Made by a program: the position numbers and the translations under genes. A stretch of 64,000 nt of DNA, taken from the NCBI RefSeq assembly GCF_000143685.1, contig NC_014328.1, positions 1 through 64,000 on the forward strand, written 5' to 3'. Below the pieces are notes generated by a model. It was not told the DNA's origin. It ran no database searches and was given only the letters and a program-made list of their open reading frames with translations. Shown here piece after piece: positions 15,783-25,404 of the stretch. Position 1 is the stretch's first letter; each line of letters starts with the position of its first letter. Origin of the DNA: Clostridium ljungdahlii DSM 13528 (lineage in GTDB: Bacteria; Bacillota; Clostridia; Clostridiales; Clostridiaceae).

Positions 15783-18500
15783 ATGAAGAGGAAAATGGCA
15801 ATAGGTATTTTTATTTTAGTTTTAGTATTGTGTATTTCATTTTTAAATAATATCGTAAATTTCGTAATAAATATACAGTGGTATAAACAAGTAGGATACT
15901 TATCTGTTTATTTTACCAAACTTGTAGCGGTATGTAAGCTTATGATACCTTTATTTATTATAAGCTTTATAGGAATATGGTTATATTATAAAAGTTTAAG
16001 GGTAAGCATTATAAAGTATAGAAAAGTTGTTGAGGTAAAAAGTAGTAAAGTTAAAATTGAGAGAAAAATAGTTTTTTTTATTGATTTAATTGTGTCTTTT
16101 TTAGCTTCTTATGTATTTGCATCAGCTTATTGGTATAGAATTTTACAATTCACAAATTCAGTACCTTTCAACAAAAAAGACCCAATTTTAAATTTAGATA
16201 TTTCTTTTTATATATTTAAATTACCGCTTATACAATCCATATACAGTGCACTCGTAAGCTTATTTATTTTATTAGGATTGATAACTCTTTTTACATACTT
16301 TATATTAAGTATGAAGGATAAATTTGTATCACGAAATTTTAAGAGAAATTTTGGTAAAATAAATATATTAGATAGTGGGCTTACTAGATTTGCAGGAAAA
16401 CAATTGGCAGTTTTAGCTGCTCTTATAATATTGTGTATATCAATAGGATATATTTTAAAGTGTATTAACCTTGTTTATAGTCAAAATGGAGTAGCATTTG
16501 GTGCAAGTTATACAGATGCTCATGTAAGTTTGTTGTTCTATAAAATTATTGCAGTAGCATCTTTTATTGCTGCTATAGTTATATTTATTAGTATAATTAG
16601 AGTTAAAATTAAACCTATAGTGGCATCTATAGTTGTAATAATAGTTTTAATTATAAGTGGAAATCTAATGGCTTTTGTTGTTCAAAATTTTGTGGTTAAA
16701 TCCAATCAAAAAACTTTAGAAAGTCCATATATAAAATATAATATAGATTATACCCGTAGTGCATTTAATATTGATAATGTGGATACTAGGTCTTTTGAAG
16801 TCAAGGATGATTTAACTTCAAAGGATATAGAAAATAATATGGATACGATAAATAATATAAGGATAAATTCTTTTGATCCTACACTTGAATTTTACAATCA
16901 AGTTCAAATTATAAGATATTATTATAACTTTAATAATATTGATATAGATAGATATAATATAAATGGAAAATTTAATCAAGTTTTTGTAGGTGCAAGGGAA
17001 ATAAACAGCAAGGCAATAGATCCAAATACATGGCAAAATAGACATCTTATATATACCCATGGTTATGGAATAGTTATGAATAAAGTTAATTCTGTAACTT
17101 CAGAAGGGCAACCTAACTTTGTCATAAAAGATATGCCACCTAATAATTCTACTGATATAAAAATTGGAAATCCAAGAATATATTTTGGTGAAAAAACGGA
17201 TAACTATGCAGTAGTTAATACTAAAATAGGTGAATTTGATTATCCTAAAGGAAGTAATAATGCAACTAATATTTATAATGGAACAGATGGAATAAAATTA
17301 GGATTCCTAAATAGATTATTATTTGCAATAAATCAAAAGGATTTAAATTTCTTATTATCCAGGGATATATCAAAGGAAAGTAAGATATTGATAAATAGGA
17401 ATATAGTTGATAGAGTCAATAAAATAGCACCTTTTTTAAACTATGACTCAGATCCTTATATAGTTGCAAGTGGAGGAAAGCTATATTGGGTATTAGATGG
17501 ATACACTGTTTCAAATAGATATCCTTTTTCACAACCTCAGAATGATGTAAATTATATAAGAAATTCTGTGAAGGTTACTGTAGATGCTTTAAATGGAGAC
17601 GTAAATTTTTATATAGTGGATAAAACTGATCCTATAATAAAAAGCTATGCAAAAATATTTCCTAACTTATTTAAAAATATGAATCAACTATCACCTGATA
17701 TAGTTAAGCATTTTAAATATCCAAAGGATTTGTTTAATATTCAATGTAGTGTACTTGGGAAATATCATGTAACAGATCCAGGAGTATTTTATAGTGGAGA
17801 AGATTTATGGGAAGTAGCTAAGAACCAAAAACAGGTTAGTGGCGAAAAGAATCTAATGGAGTCTCCTTATGTTGTTATGAAACTTCCAGGTGCTAATAAA
17901 GAAGAAATGATATTGCTGCAATATTTTAATATGAGAGATAAGGACAACATGGTAGCTTTATTTGGAGCTAGGATGGATGGAAAAAACTATGGAAAGATGA
18001 TTCTATACAAATTTCCTCCAGAGAAGACGATATACAGCCCATACTTGTTTAAACAAAAATTAAATCAGGATACGACTATATCTACTCAACTGTCACTTTG
18101 GAATAAAGATGGGTCTAAGGTTCAATTTGGTGATACTATGATAGTTCCTATAAATAATTCTTTGGTTTATATAGAGCCTATGTATCTTAGAGCTAGTGGC
18201 AAAGATAGTATACCAGAGATGAAAAGAGTCGTAGTATCTTATGGTGATAAAATAATATTAGCTGAAAGTATAGATGATGCTTTGCAGCAAATATTTAATT
18301 ATAATCAAAATAATCAATTACAAGGAAATAGCACTGCTCAAAGTCAACTAGTGCCTACTAATAACGACAATCAGGAAAAGATACAACAGGCTAAGAGTTT
18401 GTATGAGAATGCATTGAACGCACAAAAAAATGGTGATTGGTCAGGATATGGAGATAATATTAAAAAACTTGGAGATATATTGAATTCACTAAGTAAATAG
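15783..18500 (+). CDS. UPF0182 family integral membrane protein
   Basis: The 905-aa protein has about seven hydrophobic segments in the first 310 residues (for example [19 protein letters not shown] at the start), then a large extracytoplasmic-looking region of about 550 residues. Family hallmarks are the [16 protein letters not shown] segment near residue 33, the [11 protein letters not shown] segment near 420 and the C-terminal [11 protein letters not shown]. It ends in a Gln/Asn-rich linker and short helix. Length is normal for UPF0182, whose function is not established. AGAGGTGG precedes the ATG. Confidence 0.9.
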   Translation: MKRKMAIGIFILVLVLCISFLNNIVNFVINIQWYKQVGYLSVYFTKLVAVCKLMIPLFIISFIGIWLYYKSLRVSIIKYRKVVEVKSSKVKIERKIVFFIDLIVSFLASYVFASAYWYRILQFTNSVPFNKKDPILNLDISFYIFKLPLIQSIYSALVSLFILLGLITLFTYFILSMKDKFVSRNFKRNFGKINILDSGLTRFAGKQLAVLAALIILCISIGYILKCINLVYSQNGVAFGASYTDAHVSLLFYKIIAVASFIAAIVIFISIIRVKIKPIVASIVVIIVLIISGNLMAFVVQNFVVKSNQKTLESPYIKYNIDYTRSAFNIDNVDTRSFEVKDDLTSKDIENNMDTINNIRINSFDPTLEFYNQVQIIRYYYNFNNIDIDRYNINGKFNQVFVGAREINSKAIDPNTWQNRHLIYTHGYGIVMNKVNSVTSEGQPNFVIKDMPPNNSTDIKIGNPRIYFGEKTDNYAVVNTKIGEFDYPKGSNNATNIYNGTDGIKLGFLNRLLFAINQKDLNFLLSRDISKESKILINRNIVDRVNKIAPFLNYDSDPYIVASGGKLYWVLDGYTVSNRYPFSQPQNDVNYIRNSVKVTVDALNGDVNFYIVDKTDPIIKSYAKIFPNLFKNMNQLSPDIVKHFKYPKDLFNIQCSVLGKYHVTDPGVFYSGEDLWEVAKNQKQVSGEKNLMESPYVVMKLPGANKEEMILLQYFNMRDKDNMVALFGARMDGKNYGKMILYKFPPEKTIYSPYLFKQKLNQDTTISTQLSLWNKDGSKVQFGDTMIVPINNSLVYIEPMYLRASGKDSIPEMKRVVVSYGDKIILAESIDDALQQIFNYNQNNQLQGNSTAQSQLVPTNNDNQEKIQQAKSLYENALNAQKNGDWSGYGDNIKKLGDILNSLSK

Positions 18501-18575
18501 AATTTAGTATAGAGAGTAGAAACAGGGCTATTTTTAGATTATTAAAATAAAGATTTCTTTGAAGGGGAGATTAAC

Positions 18576-19967
18576 ATGGATTATGATGTGCTTATATTAG
18601 GAGGGGGAATAATAGGATGTGCAGTTTCCTATGAACTTTCAAAGTATAATTTAAATATAGCATTGATTGAAAAAGATTATGATATTGCTAATGATGTAGC
18701 ACCTATAGATTATTCTATAGTGTATGATGGATTGGAATGTGAAGATATATCATTATCAAAACTTGAATTTGCTGGCAGTAAGATTATGTCTGACTTAGCA
18801 TCTAAGTTTAATATTTTCTTTGAGAAGAAGGGATACTTACTGTTAGCAGATACTAAAGAAAGTGAGAAAAAACTAATTTGTATGTATAATAAAGCTTTGA
18901 ATAGGGGCATGGAAAACATACAATTGTTAGATGGAGAAGAAGTACGGAAGATAGAGCCGAATTTAGGAAAAAATATAAAGAAAGCTATCTATTCTAAAAA
19001 TACGGGGATTATATCACCCTATGATTTAGCTATTTCCTATGGTGAAATTGCTTGTGATAATGGGGTCAATTTTAAGTTAGGTGAAGAAGTTTTGGATATA
19101 GAAAGTATATCCAAAGGTTTTAAGGTAGTGACCAATAAAAATAAATTTACATGTAATATGGTACTAAATACGACCCCAGGTAAAAATTATAGTATAGATA
19201 GAGAAAATAGGGTAAATCAAAATGTAAAATATTTAGAATATTTTTCCGTAGAAAAAAAGTTAAGCAAACCCTATAATAATATAATTTCTACAATAGGAGA
19301 TGGGGATAATAAAACATGTATTATACCCGGAAAAGAAAATAAATTATTAGTCGGATTAAAGAATTATGAAAAAATAAGTTATGAAGAGGGACTACAAAAA
19401 ATAAGTGGTTTTATAAAAGATTTATCACAGGAAAACATTGGCGATTTTTATAATTCACATTTTTATGATGATTTTTTGATTATAGACGATAGTTTAATTG
19501 ACGAAGATTATATTAAAATAATAGGAAAACATTATGGGCAGGTTACAATGACACCTTCAATTGCAAATATAGTGTGCAAGACAGTAGTAAACAAACTAAA
19601 TTGCCGCTTGAAAAAGGATTTTGTGGATAAGAGGAGGGAATTCTATAAATTTAGAGAACTTTCTAATGAGGAAAGAAAAAAAATAATAAAACTAAATAGA
19701 AAATATGGAAAGGTAATATGTTATTGTAATAAGGTAACAGAGGGTGAAATAATAGATGCCATAAGTAGACCATTGGGGGCACGTACTATAGAAGGTATAA
19801 AGAGAAGGACAGGTGCAACTTTTGGAGATTGTAGAGGGACTAGGTGCCTTTATGAAGTAGCATCAATTCTTGCAAGGGAGACTAATAAAAAAATGACTGA
19901 TATAGTTAAAGATTCTAAAAATTCCAATATCATGGTAGGTAGAATAAAGGAGTTTGATGAAATGTAA
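18576..19967 (+). CDS. FAD-dependent oxidoreductase with C-terminal BFD-like [2Fe-2S] domain
   Basis: The 463-aa protein begins with a Rossmann FAD site LILGGGIIGCAVSYELSKY and has a DAO/GlpA-type fold in residues 1-350. The C-terminal part has the four cysteines of a BFD-like [2Fe-2S] domain: CYC in VICYCNKVTEGEI and GDCRGTRC. Such proteins resemble anaerobic glycerol-3-phosphate or hydroxyglutarate dehydrogenases and usually work with a second FAD/NAD oxidoreductase and a DUF1667 protein. Only the DUF1667 gene follows here, so electron transfer partners are uncertain. Confidence 0.85.
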   Translation: MDYDVLILGGGIIGCAVSYELSKYNLNIALIEKDYDIANDVAPIDYSIVYDGLECEDISLSKLEFAGSKIMSDLASKFNIFFEKKGYLLLADTKESEKKLICMYNKALNRGMENIQLLDGEEVRKIEPNLGKNIKKAIYSKNTGIISPYDLAISYGEIACDNGVNFKLGEEVLDIESISKGFKVVTNKNKFTCNMVLNTTPGKNYSIDRENRVNQNVKYLEYFSVEKKLSKPYNNIISTIGDGDNKTCIIPGKENKLLVGLKNYEKISYEEGLQKISGFIKDLSQENIGDFYNSHFYDDFLIIDDSLIDEDYIKIIGKHYGQVTMTPSIANIVCKTVVNKLNCRLKKDFVDKRREFYKFRELSNEERKKIIKLNRKYGKVICYCNKVTEGEIIDAISRPLGARTIEGIKRRTGATFGDCRGTRCLYEVASILARETNKKMTDIVKDSKNSNIMVGRIKEFDEM

Positions 19968-19982
19968 TTGGGGGAGTTAGAA

Positions 19983-20333
19983 TTGATAAAGGAGAGAACA
20001 GGTACTAAATTCGATAGGCAATGTATAGATATTAAAGATAGAGAGGATATTAAAGAAAATTTATATAGCGGAGAAGAAAATTTGAAATTAAAAGAAGATA
20101 ATAAGTGTGATATATTTACTACTATAGTTAGAATAAAAGGGTGTAATTGCAACGTAGTGCCAGTAAAGAGCTCTAAGCCACTAGATAAAAGCCTGTGGCT
20201 TGAATGCTCAAAAGTTTTAGCTAGAATACATGTTGGGGCACCTATAAAAATTGGAGATATAATTTGCAAGAATATACTAAATACGAAGGTGGATATAATT
20301 TGCACTAAAAATGTTAATAAAATTACAAAATAA
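19983..20333 (+). CDS. DUF1667-type protein, shortened at the N terminus
   Basis: From TTG 19983 (ribosome site GGGGAG at 19971-19976) the product has 116 aa. An in-frame TTG at 19968 touches the upstream stop codon but lacks a well-placed ribosome site. The C-terminal 75 residues match DUF1667 (TTIVRIKG, VVPVKSSKPLDK, HVGAPIKIGDIICKNILNT). The N-terminal CxxC cluster expected in the family is not visible; the remaining cysteines are Cys14, a Cys in the middle and a CNC pair. It may be a degraded partner of the preceding oxidoreductase, or a family variant. Confidence 0.7.
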   Translation: MIKERTGTKFDRQCIDIKDREDIKENLYSGEENLKLKEDNKCDIFTTIVRIKGCNCNVVPVKSSKPLDKSLWLECSKVLARIHVGAPIKIGDIICKNILNTKVDIICTKNVNKITK

Positions 20334-20447
20334 TTTCAAATTTACCTTTATTATTTTTAATATCTTGGTTATAATAAATAGTGGAAATATATTTAGTATA
20401 TATGTAAATTTAGCATTAGAAAAAAATATATATTTAATTAAAAATTA

Positions 20448-20664
20448 ACTGATGAAGAGGTTAGTAGCTTTAAAATGATTTAAGAGAGTCAGTGTCTTGG
20501 TGTAAGCTGATATCATAATATTGTGAATCCACCTTGGAAGTACTGATAAAACAGTTCGGTAATACCGTTATAAATTAGAGAGAATTAGCATTAATTTGTT
20601 AATTAAATAGGGTGGCAACACGGAGTCTTTCGTCCCTTTAGGGTACGTAAAGGCTCTTTTTATA
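20448..20664 (+). promoter_or_regulatory. Ser-specific T-box leader of serS
   Basis: The leader has the GAGAG and GGTGTAAGC elements of stem I, a specifier context TGAATCCACCTTGGAAG with codon TCC (Ser) at 20528-20530, the T-box AGGGTGGCAACACGG at 20609-20623 and a terminator hairpin ending at about 20661 in a T-run. The TGGC of the T-box pairs with GCCA, the 3' end of both tRNA-Ser genes downstream. Uncharged tRNA-Ser should stabilise the antiterminator and raise serS expression. The leader start is approximate. Confidence 0.93.
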
Positions 20665-20706
20665 TTATAGGAAACTATATAGATGATTAGGGAGGATTTA
20701 TAAAAT

Positions 20707-21987
20707 ATGTTAGATTTAAAAAGAATAAGAAACAATCCAGAGGAAGTAAAAAAACAACTTTCAAATAGAGGAGAAGATTTCGATCCAGCGACTATCGATG
20801 AAGTAATAGCTTTAGATGAGAAGAGAAGAAAAATCCTAGTTGAAGTAGAAGCTTTAAAGAATAAAAGAAATCAAGATTCAGCTCAGATAGCTAAAATGAA
20901 AAGAAATGGTGAAAATGCAGATGATTTAGTTGCTGAGATGAAGCATGTATCAGATAACATAAAACAGTATGATACTGAATTATCAGAATTAAATGGAAAG
21001 ATAGAGTACATAATGCTTAGGATACCTAATATTCCTAATCCTGCAGTTCCAGAAGGAAAATCAGATGAAGATAATGTAGAAATTAGAAAATGGTCAGAGC
21101 CTACTAAGTTTGACTTTAAACCTAAAGCTCATTGGGATATAGGTACAGATCTTGATATACTTGACTTTGAAAGAGGTGGAAAGGTATCAGGTTCTAGATT
21201 TACATTTTACAAGGGGTTAGGAGCTAAACTTGAAAGAGCTATAATAACTTATTATTTGGATTTTCATACAGAAAAGCATGGATATACAGAAATATTACCC
21301 CCTTATATGGTAAATAGGACTAGTATGACTGGTACAGGTCAGCTTCCTAAATTTGAAGAGGATGCTTTTAGAATATCAAATAATGATTACTTTTTAATTC
21401 CAACTGCAGAAGTACCAGTAACTAATTTTCATAGAGATGAGGTTTTAAAAGGAGAAAATTTGCCATTGAAATATGTTGCATATAGTGCATGCTTTAGAGC
21501 AGAAGCAGGATCAGCAGGAAGAGATACAAGAGGAATAATAAGACAACATCAATTTAATAAAGTTGAAATGGTTAAATTCACAAAACCTGAAGAATCTTAT
21601 GATGAGCTTGAAAAGCTTACTAATGATGCAGAAGATGTACTTAAAGGACTGAAAATTCCATATAGAGTAGTTAGAATATGTAAGGGAGACTTGGGTTTTA
21701 CTGCAGCACTTAAGTATGATATAGAGGTTTGGATGCCAAGTTACAATAGATATGTAGAAATATCAAGCTGTAGTAATTTTGAGGATTTCCAGGCAAGACG
21801 TGCTAATATAAAATATAAGGAAACTCCAAAAGACAAACCAAGGTATGTACATACTTTAAATGGATCAGGAGTTGCTATAGGTAGAACAGTTGCAGCTATC
21901 TTAGAAAACTATCAGCAAGAAGATGGAAGTGTTATAATTCCTGAAATATTAAGACCATATATGGGTGGAAAAGAAGTAATAAAATAA
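20707..21987 (+). CDS. serS: Seryl-tRNA synthetase
   Basis: SerRS charges tRNA-Ser with serine. The 426-aa class II enzyme has the N-terminal coiled-coil tRNA-binding arm (about residues 25-105), motif 2 [20 protein letters not shown] and motif 3 around [18 protein letters not shown]. It starts [18 protein letters not shown] like typical bacterial SerRS. GGGAGGA precedes the ATG. The T-box leader upstream gives serine-dependent control. Confidence 0.97.
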   Translation: MLDLKRIRNNPEEVKKQLSNRGEDFDPATIDEVIALDEKRRKILVEVEALKNKRNQDSAQIAKMKRNGENADDLVAEMKHVSDNIKQYDTELSELNGKIEYIMLRIPNIPNPAVPEGKSDEDNVEIRKWSEPTKFDFKPKAHWDIGTDLDILDFERGGKVSGSRFTFYKGLGAKLERAIITYYLDFHTEKHGYTEILPPYMVNRTSMTGTGQLPKFEEDAFRISNNDYFLIPTAEVPVTNFHRDEVLKGENLPLKYVAYSACFRAEAGSAGRDTRGIIRQHQFNKVEMVKFTKPEESYDELEKLTNDAEDVLKGLKIPYRVVRICKGDLGFTAALKYDIEVWMPSYNRYVEISSCSNFEDFQARRANIKYKETPKDKPRYVHTLNGSGVAIGRTVAAILENYQQEDGSVIIPEILRPYMGGKEVIK

Positions 21988-22004
21988 AATTATCTTATAA
22001 AATA

Positions 22005-22085
22005 CAATATCTTTAAAATAAGATATTGTGAGAGTATTTTGGGTATATTGAGAGATATAATGAAATAGTTCATTATATCTCCTTT
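22005..22085 (+). terminator. Two hairpins downstream of serS
   Basis: The first hairpin has arms CAATATCTT (22005-22013) and AAGATATTG (22020-22028). The second has perfect 13-bp arms at 22052-22064 and 22069-22081 with a 4-nt loop, followed by CTTTAG. Together they likely terminate serS transcription, although the T-runs are short. Confidence 0.6.
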
Positions 22086-22194
22086 AGTATACTAAATACA
22101 GAGAAAATCACATGAATTATCAGGCTTATTTTAGATAAAAAGTAGTTATATTGAATTTTTTATATAAAAATTCAATATAAAAGATAAAAAAATG

Positions 22195-22223
22195 TTGACA
22201 TATATGTAGACTGTTGTTATAAT
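22195..22223 (+). promoter_or_regulatory. Consensus promoter of the tRNA-Ser pair
   Basis: TTGACA at 22195-22200 and TATAAT at 22218-22223, separated by exactly 17 bp, lie 22 bp before the first tRNA-Ser. Just upstream is an AT-rich palindrome (about 22147-22180). Confidence 0.88.
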
Positions 22224-22244
22224 AATACTTGTCATGTTGGTCTA

Positions 22245-22335
22245 GGAAAGATGGTCGAGTTGGTTTAAGGCACCGGTCTTGAAAACCGGCGTACGGGTGA
22301 CCGTACCAAGGGTTCGAATCCCTTTCTTTCCGCCA
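22245..22335 (+). tRNA. tRNA-Ser (anticodon TGA)
   Basis: This 91-nt class II tRNA has a long variable arm and encoded CCA. The anticodon arm is CCGGT-CTTGAAA-ACCGG. The acceptor GGAAAGA pairs with TCTTTCC; the discriminator base is G, as expected for Ser. Confidence 0.97.
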
Positions 22336-22364
22336 TATAATAATTATATTTAAACGTAGGGCAT

Positions 22365-22455
22365 GGAGAAATACTCAAGTGGCTGAAGAGGCGCCCCTGC
22401 TAAGGGCGTAGATCGGGTAACCGGTGCGAGGGTTCAAATCCCTCTTTCTCCGCCA
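22365..22455 (+). tRNA. tRNA-Ser (anticodon GCT)
   Basis: This 91-nt class II tRNA has a long variable arm and encoded CCA. The anticodon arm is CGCCC-CTGCTAA-GGGCG, giving anticodon GCT for AGC/AGT codons. It lies 29 bp after tRNA-Ser(TGA) and is probably cotranscribed. Confidence 0.97.
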
Positions 22456-22618
22456 TTATACTTTTAATAATGGCTTAAATATAGTTACTTAAGGAAGTTA
22501 TTCATTAAAATGGTTACTTCTTTTTTTATTTACTAGGATAGGTATATAAATTTTAACTTGATATAGTAAATAGCCTTGATTTTAATTGGTATTTGTGTTA
22601 ATATAACACTGTTAATTT

Positions 22619-22695
22619 GCGTCAGTAGCTCAGTTGGATAGAGCAGTTGGCTACGAACCAGCGTGCCGGGGGTTCGACTCCTCTCTGACGCACCA
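22619..22695 (+). tRNA. tRNA-Arg (anticodon ACG), attachment site of the element
   Basis: This 77-nt tRNA has anticodon arm GTTGG-CTACGAA-CCAGC and encoded CCA. It is intact. Its 3' half, from 22654, forms the left copy of the 91-bp repeat that also occurs at 54766-54856, so the element regenerated the tRNA on integration. The downstream hairpin AACACTGACTTCCAGTGTTTTTT is the tRNA terminator and is inside the repeat. Confidence 0.97.
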
Positions 22696-22744
22696 TAATC
22701 CATTCCAAACACTGACTTCCAGTGTTTTTTATTTTATCTAAAAT
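22654..22744 (+). repeat. attL: left 91-bp direct repeat
   Basis: This matches 54766-54856 in 90 of 91 positions by reading; the mismatch is C versus T in the tRNA terminator hairpin (GACTTCCAGTG versus GACTTTCAGTG). It covers the tRNA-Arg anticodon-loop-to-3' end plus its terminator, the classical target of tyrosine integrases. Confidence 0.95.
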
Positions 22745-22745
22745 C

Positions 22746-22777
22746 AGATAATTGTCCCCATTTTGTCCCCAAAGTTT
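22746..22777 (+). repeat. Inner 32-bp repeat, left copy (paired TTGTCCCC)
   Basis: This begins two bases inside attL and contains two TTGTCCCC units. A copy with one mismatch in the same orientation lies at 54629-54660, about 105 bp inside attR. Paired direct repeats flanking the core are typical of integrase arm-binding sites, which is the most likely role. Confidence 0.75.
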
Positions 22778-22790
22778 TCAATGGGGCATT

Positions 22791-23966
22791 TTATTTCACA
22801 TTAAATATAGAATTTATCTTATCAATTGCTTTAAATTTTTCAGGTGGCATTACGTGAGTATAAATATTAGCGGTTATGTTTATATTGCTGTGACCTAATA
22901 ACATTTGAACTGTTTTAAGCGGTACATTATTTTCAAATAGACGTGTAGCGAAAGTATGTCTTAAGCTATGAAATTTTTTATATGGTATATTATTATTTTT
23001 TAATACTCTCTCATAGGAACGTCTTAAATTACGTGGATCTATAGGTAAACCTAGTTCGGTACAAAATACATAATCATTTTTTGTATAGGCCGGACCCGCT
23101 TTAATCTTCTCCTCTTTTTGCTGTAATTGATGTTTTTCTAATATTGGTATAAGATTTTCAGGAAAAGGAATAGTCCTAATGCTATTTTTAGTCTTAGGAG
23201 TTTGTTCTATAAGGTGATAGTTTCTTTTAGTACCTTCAATAAGAGTAACACCTTTTATAGCTCTTTTGACTGATAAAGTACAATTCTCAAAGTCTATATC
23301 ACTCCATTTTAAGCCTAATATTTCACCTTCACGTAGGCCGGTACCTAAATCTAGAAGAAACAAAGCTTTTAATCTATGATCCTGTACTGCATTTATAAAT
23401 TGATTTTGCTCATCTACTGTGAATACGGTTATATCATCTTTTTTATTTTCATTTACTGAATTGCTTTCAGGAATAGTGATGGATTTTCCAATACAATAGT
23501 TTCTTACTATGTATCCTTCATCAATACAGTAATTAAAAAAAGATTTAAGCAGCTTATCTAAGTTTTTTATTATACTGGTGCTCTTACCGCTATTAAATAA
23601 ATCATTATAATAACGCTGTATATCAAGTGATTTAAGTTCTTTTAACTTTACAGGATATAATGGTGAAGATTTTATATAAATCCTATAAACACCCTCATAT
23701 CGTTCAAATGTAGATGGTTTGACGGTATTCTTAATTTTTTCAAATAGCCATAGTTTACATACATTGCCCAGGGTAAGTTTATCATAATCATTTGAAAGCC
23801 CGCTATTTAAGCCATTCTTATATTCTTGCAGTTTATCCTCAGCATCTTTTTTAGATTTGCCATAAAATGTTTTCCTAATTCTATTTCCATCAGAATCTCT
23901 TCCTAGATCTACACGAAGTCTATAATACTTTTTACCATTTCTAATACAGTTAGTTTTAGTGGCCAT
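22791..23966 (-). CDS. int: Tyrosine recombinase (phage-type integrase)
   Basis: This 391-aa integrase has an N-terminal arm-binding domain (about 1-60), a SAM-like core-binding domain (about 65-165) and a catalytic domain with Arg212 (GTGLREGE), His333/Arg336 (HSLRHTFA), His359 (LLGHSN) and the nucleophile Tyr369 (ANIYTHV). All catalytic residues are present, so it should be active. It would recombine attP with the tRNA-Arg 3' end. The gene points towards attL and ends 46 bp inside it. A ribosome site precedes the ATG on the minus strand. Confidence 0.96.
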   Translation of the reverse strand: MATKTNCIRNGKKYYRLRVDLGRDSDGNRIRKTFYGKSKKDAEDKLQEYKNGLNSGLSNDYDKLTLGNVCKLWLFEKIKNTVKPSTFERYEGVYRIYIKSSPLYPVKLKELKSLDIQRYYNDLFNSGKSTSIIKNLDKLLKSFFNYCIDEGYIVRNYCIGKSITIPESNSVNENKKDDITVFTVDEQNQFINAVQDHRLKALFLLDLGTGLREGEILGLKWSDIDFENCTLSVKRAIKGVTLIEGTKRNYHLIEQTPKTKNSIRTIPFPENLIPILEKHQLQQKEEKIKAGPAYTKNDYVFCTELGLPIDPRNLRRSYERVLKNNNIPYKKFHSLRHTFATRLFENNVPLKTVQMLLGHSNINITANIYTHVMPPEKFKAIDKINSIFNVK

Positions 23967-24076
23967 GGTTTTACCCCTTTCCTATTACTTTAAAATTTGT
24001 GCGTCCGAAATTCGGACATACAAAATTATGCCAGTGTTTCTGGATTGCGTAGTTACTATCAGATATCATAAAGTAA

Positions 24077-24211
24077 CTACACATCTAAAGTATTAAAATC
24101 AATATCCAGGTCATTATATATTCCAACTTTTATTTTATCTGTAAATGAATAAGTCTCAGGAGCGGCATAATACATTGTATCATCCAATCTGGTTTCAAAA
24201 TTAATTTGCAC
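24077..24211 (-). pseudogene. Short unrecognised frame or gene remnant (44 codons)
   Basis: Read from GTG 24211 this frame gives 44 residues with protein-like composition, ending NDLDIDFNTLDV and with an internal Met giving a 32-aa version (start 24175). No ribosome site precedes either start. I do not recognise it; it may be the tail of a lost gene. Confidence 0.35.
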
Positions 24212-24225
24212 CGTTTATGGAAATA

Positions 24226-24245
24226 ATATCCACATTAGTGGATAT
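24226..24245. repeat. 8-bp inverted repeat ATATCCAC-atta-GTGGATAT
   Basis: The perfect arms are separated by four bases, in the non-coding stretch between int and the repressor gene. It could be an operator or a hairpin. No other copy was noticed. Confidence 0.5.
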
Positions 24246-24377
24246 ATAATGATTTTTTCTCAGATACATTCATGTTACTAGGTGTTACACATTAGTAAAA
24301 CTTAAGTATCTTATCTTTAAGTAAGAAATCTATAACATAATGAATATTATTTACCTAGTTTAAATTGAATGGTTCAT

Positions 24378-24447
24378 TTATTCCACTATTACTTCAAGTA
24401 CAGTACCAATAATATTGTACTTATGGTGTGTGTCAAATTTGACACAG
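24378..24447 (-). pseudogene. C-terminal fragment of a possible phage repressor
   Basis: On the minus strand a frame ends VKFDTHHKYNIIGTVLEVIVE and has a stop only about 22 codons upstream and no start codon. The IIGTVLEV ending resembles the last strand of S24/LexA-type phage repressors, but the match is weak. It overlaps the perfect 18-bp palindrome at 24429-24446. Confidence 0.3.
24429..24446. promoter_or_regulatory. Perfect 18-bp palindrome TGTGTCAAATTTGACACA
   Basis: The two 9-bp halves are exact reverse complements with no spacer, in a region without an intact gene, upstream of int and downstream of the CI-like repressor. Its form fits a dimeric HTH regulator operator. It differs from the operators at 25294-25380. 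Confidence 0.6.
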
Positions 24448-24695
24448 AGGGATTAAATTTTATCCTCCTTTATGTCGCTTGAAATTACAAGCAGGGTGCC
24501 ATAAATTTACGGCAGGGGTTTTAAGTATTTATGCACAAAGAATATTTTAAAGTTAGTTAATATAATATTCGTCAGTTAAGATTAAAAATTCCTTTTAAAT
24601 TAGAAGATTAGATTATAAGTGGATTTCAGATTGAGGATAATTAAATATAAATTTAAAATCACATATAATCTAAAAAGATTAATCTTTATTTTTAG

Positions 24696-25259
24696 TTAAA
24701 TTTTGGAAAAAGAAAAAAGTTTACTTAAATCCATACATATATTTCCAATTGACATAGAGATCGCACTGTGTTTTTCTTCAGTTTTTTGAATTTTTTTATT
24801 TTTTTCAGTAGTACTCATTTTATAGGAGCTGTTTATAAATTTTTCTGGAGTAATATCACTAACATTAAATGAGAGAAGTTCAATAAATTCAGTTATATCT
24901 TTTAACAATTTATTAATTAATTCAAGACCTAATTCATTGGTATCTCCAGCTAATTGATAAGTCCTTGCATATGTGCTAATGTCCTGTTTTAATGTATTTA
25001 AAATATTTATTATTTTTTCTCCTTGCAGCGAGTTTTTTTCACTTTCATGCATTTCAATATTTATTGTAGGTTTAATTAAATCGTTTGTATTAACATTCAA
25101 TTCTTTAGATATATTATTTAATACTTCTAGACTTGGATTAGTATTCATGTTTTTTTCTAAGTAAGATATATATTGTCCCGTTTTTCCTATTCTTCTTCCT
25201 AGTTCTCGTTGACTAATTCCAATTTGGGTTCTAAATTTTTTAATATTATCTCCTAACAT
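24696..25259 (-). CDS. CI-like XRE-family repressor
   Basis: The 187-aa protein has an N-terminal XRE helix-turn-helix (IKKFRTQIGISQRELGRRIGK and SYLEKNMNTNPSLEVL, about residues 5-60). The C-terminal 120 residues are helical and not a recognisable S24 peptidase, so inactivation is probably not by RecA-assisted self-cleavage. It is transcribed divergently from a Cro-like gene across a 145-bp region with three related operators, the layout of a lysogeny switch. A ribosome site GAAGGAG precedes the ATG. Confidence 0.85.
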   Translation of the reverse strand: MLGDNIKKFRTQIGISQRELGRRIGKTGQYISYLEKNMNTNPSLEVLNNISKELNVNTNDLIKPTINIEMHESEKNSLQGEKIINILNTLKQDISTYARTYQLAGDTNELGLELINKLLKDITEFIELLSFNVSDITPEKFINSSYKMSTTEKNKKIQKTEEKHSAISMSIGNICMDLSKLFSFSKI

Positions 25260-25281
25260 AGTTTCACTCCTTCTTTATATT

Positions 25282-25380
25282 ATTATGATATAGAAAATGG
25301 TATTTGTCAAAATAATTTTAAATTCAACTATTGACAAATGATATTTTATATTGTAATATAATAACAACAAATGCCATTTT
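25282..25380. promoter_or_regulatory. Divergent promoters with three operators (CI/Cro switch)
   Basis: Three 15-bp sites share the pattern ACAAATnnnATTTT: 25294-25308 (reverse strand), 25333-25347 and 25366-25380. The rightward promoter has TTGACA 25331-25336, 17-bp spacer, TAATAT 25354-25359. The leftward promoter has TTGACA on the minus strand (25310-25305), 17-bp spacer and CATAAT (25287-25282). Two operators start inside the -35 boxes and the third lies downstream of the rightward -10. Repressor binding should block both promoters. Confidence 0.85.
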
Positions 25381-25404
25381 GCATAATTGGAGGTGAAATT
25401 TAAG

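Larger units (their letters stand above)
24000..24695. other. Gene-poor stretch with decayed coding and palindromes
   Basis: There is no full gene between int and the CI-like repressor. The minus strand keeps two short readable fragments (24077-24211 and 24378-24447). Palindromes lie at 24226-24245 and 24429-24446. An AAAGGAGG ribosome site on the minus strand at about 24464-24472 has no good start codon after it. I read this as remnants of one or two lost regulatory genes. Confidence 0.5.
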
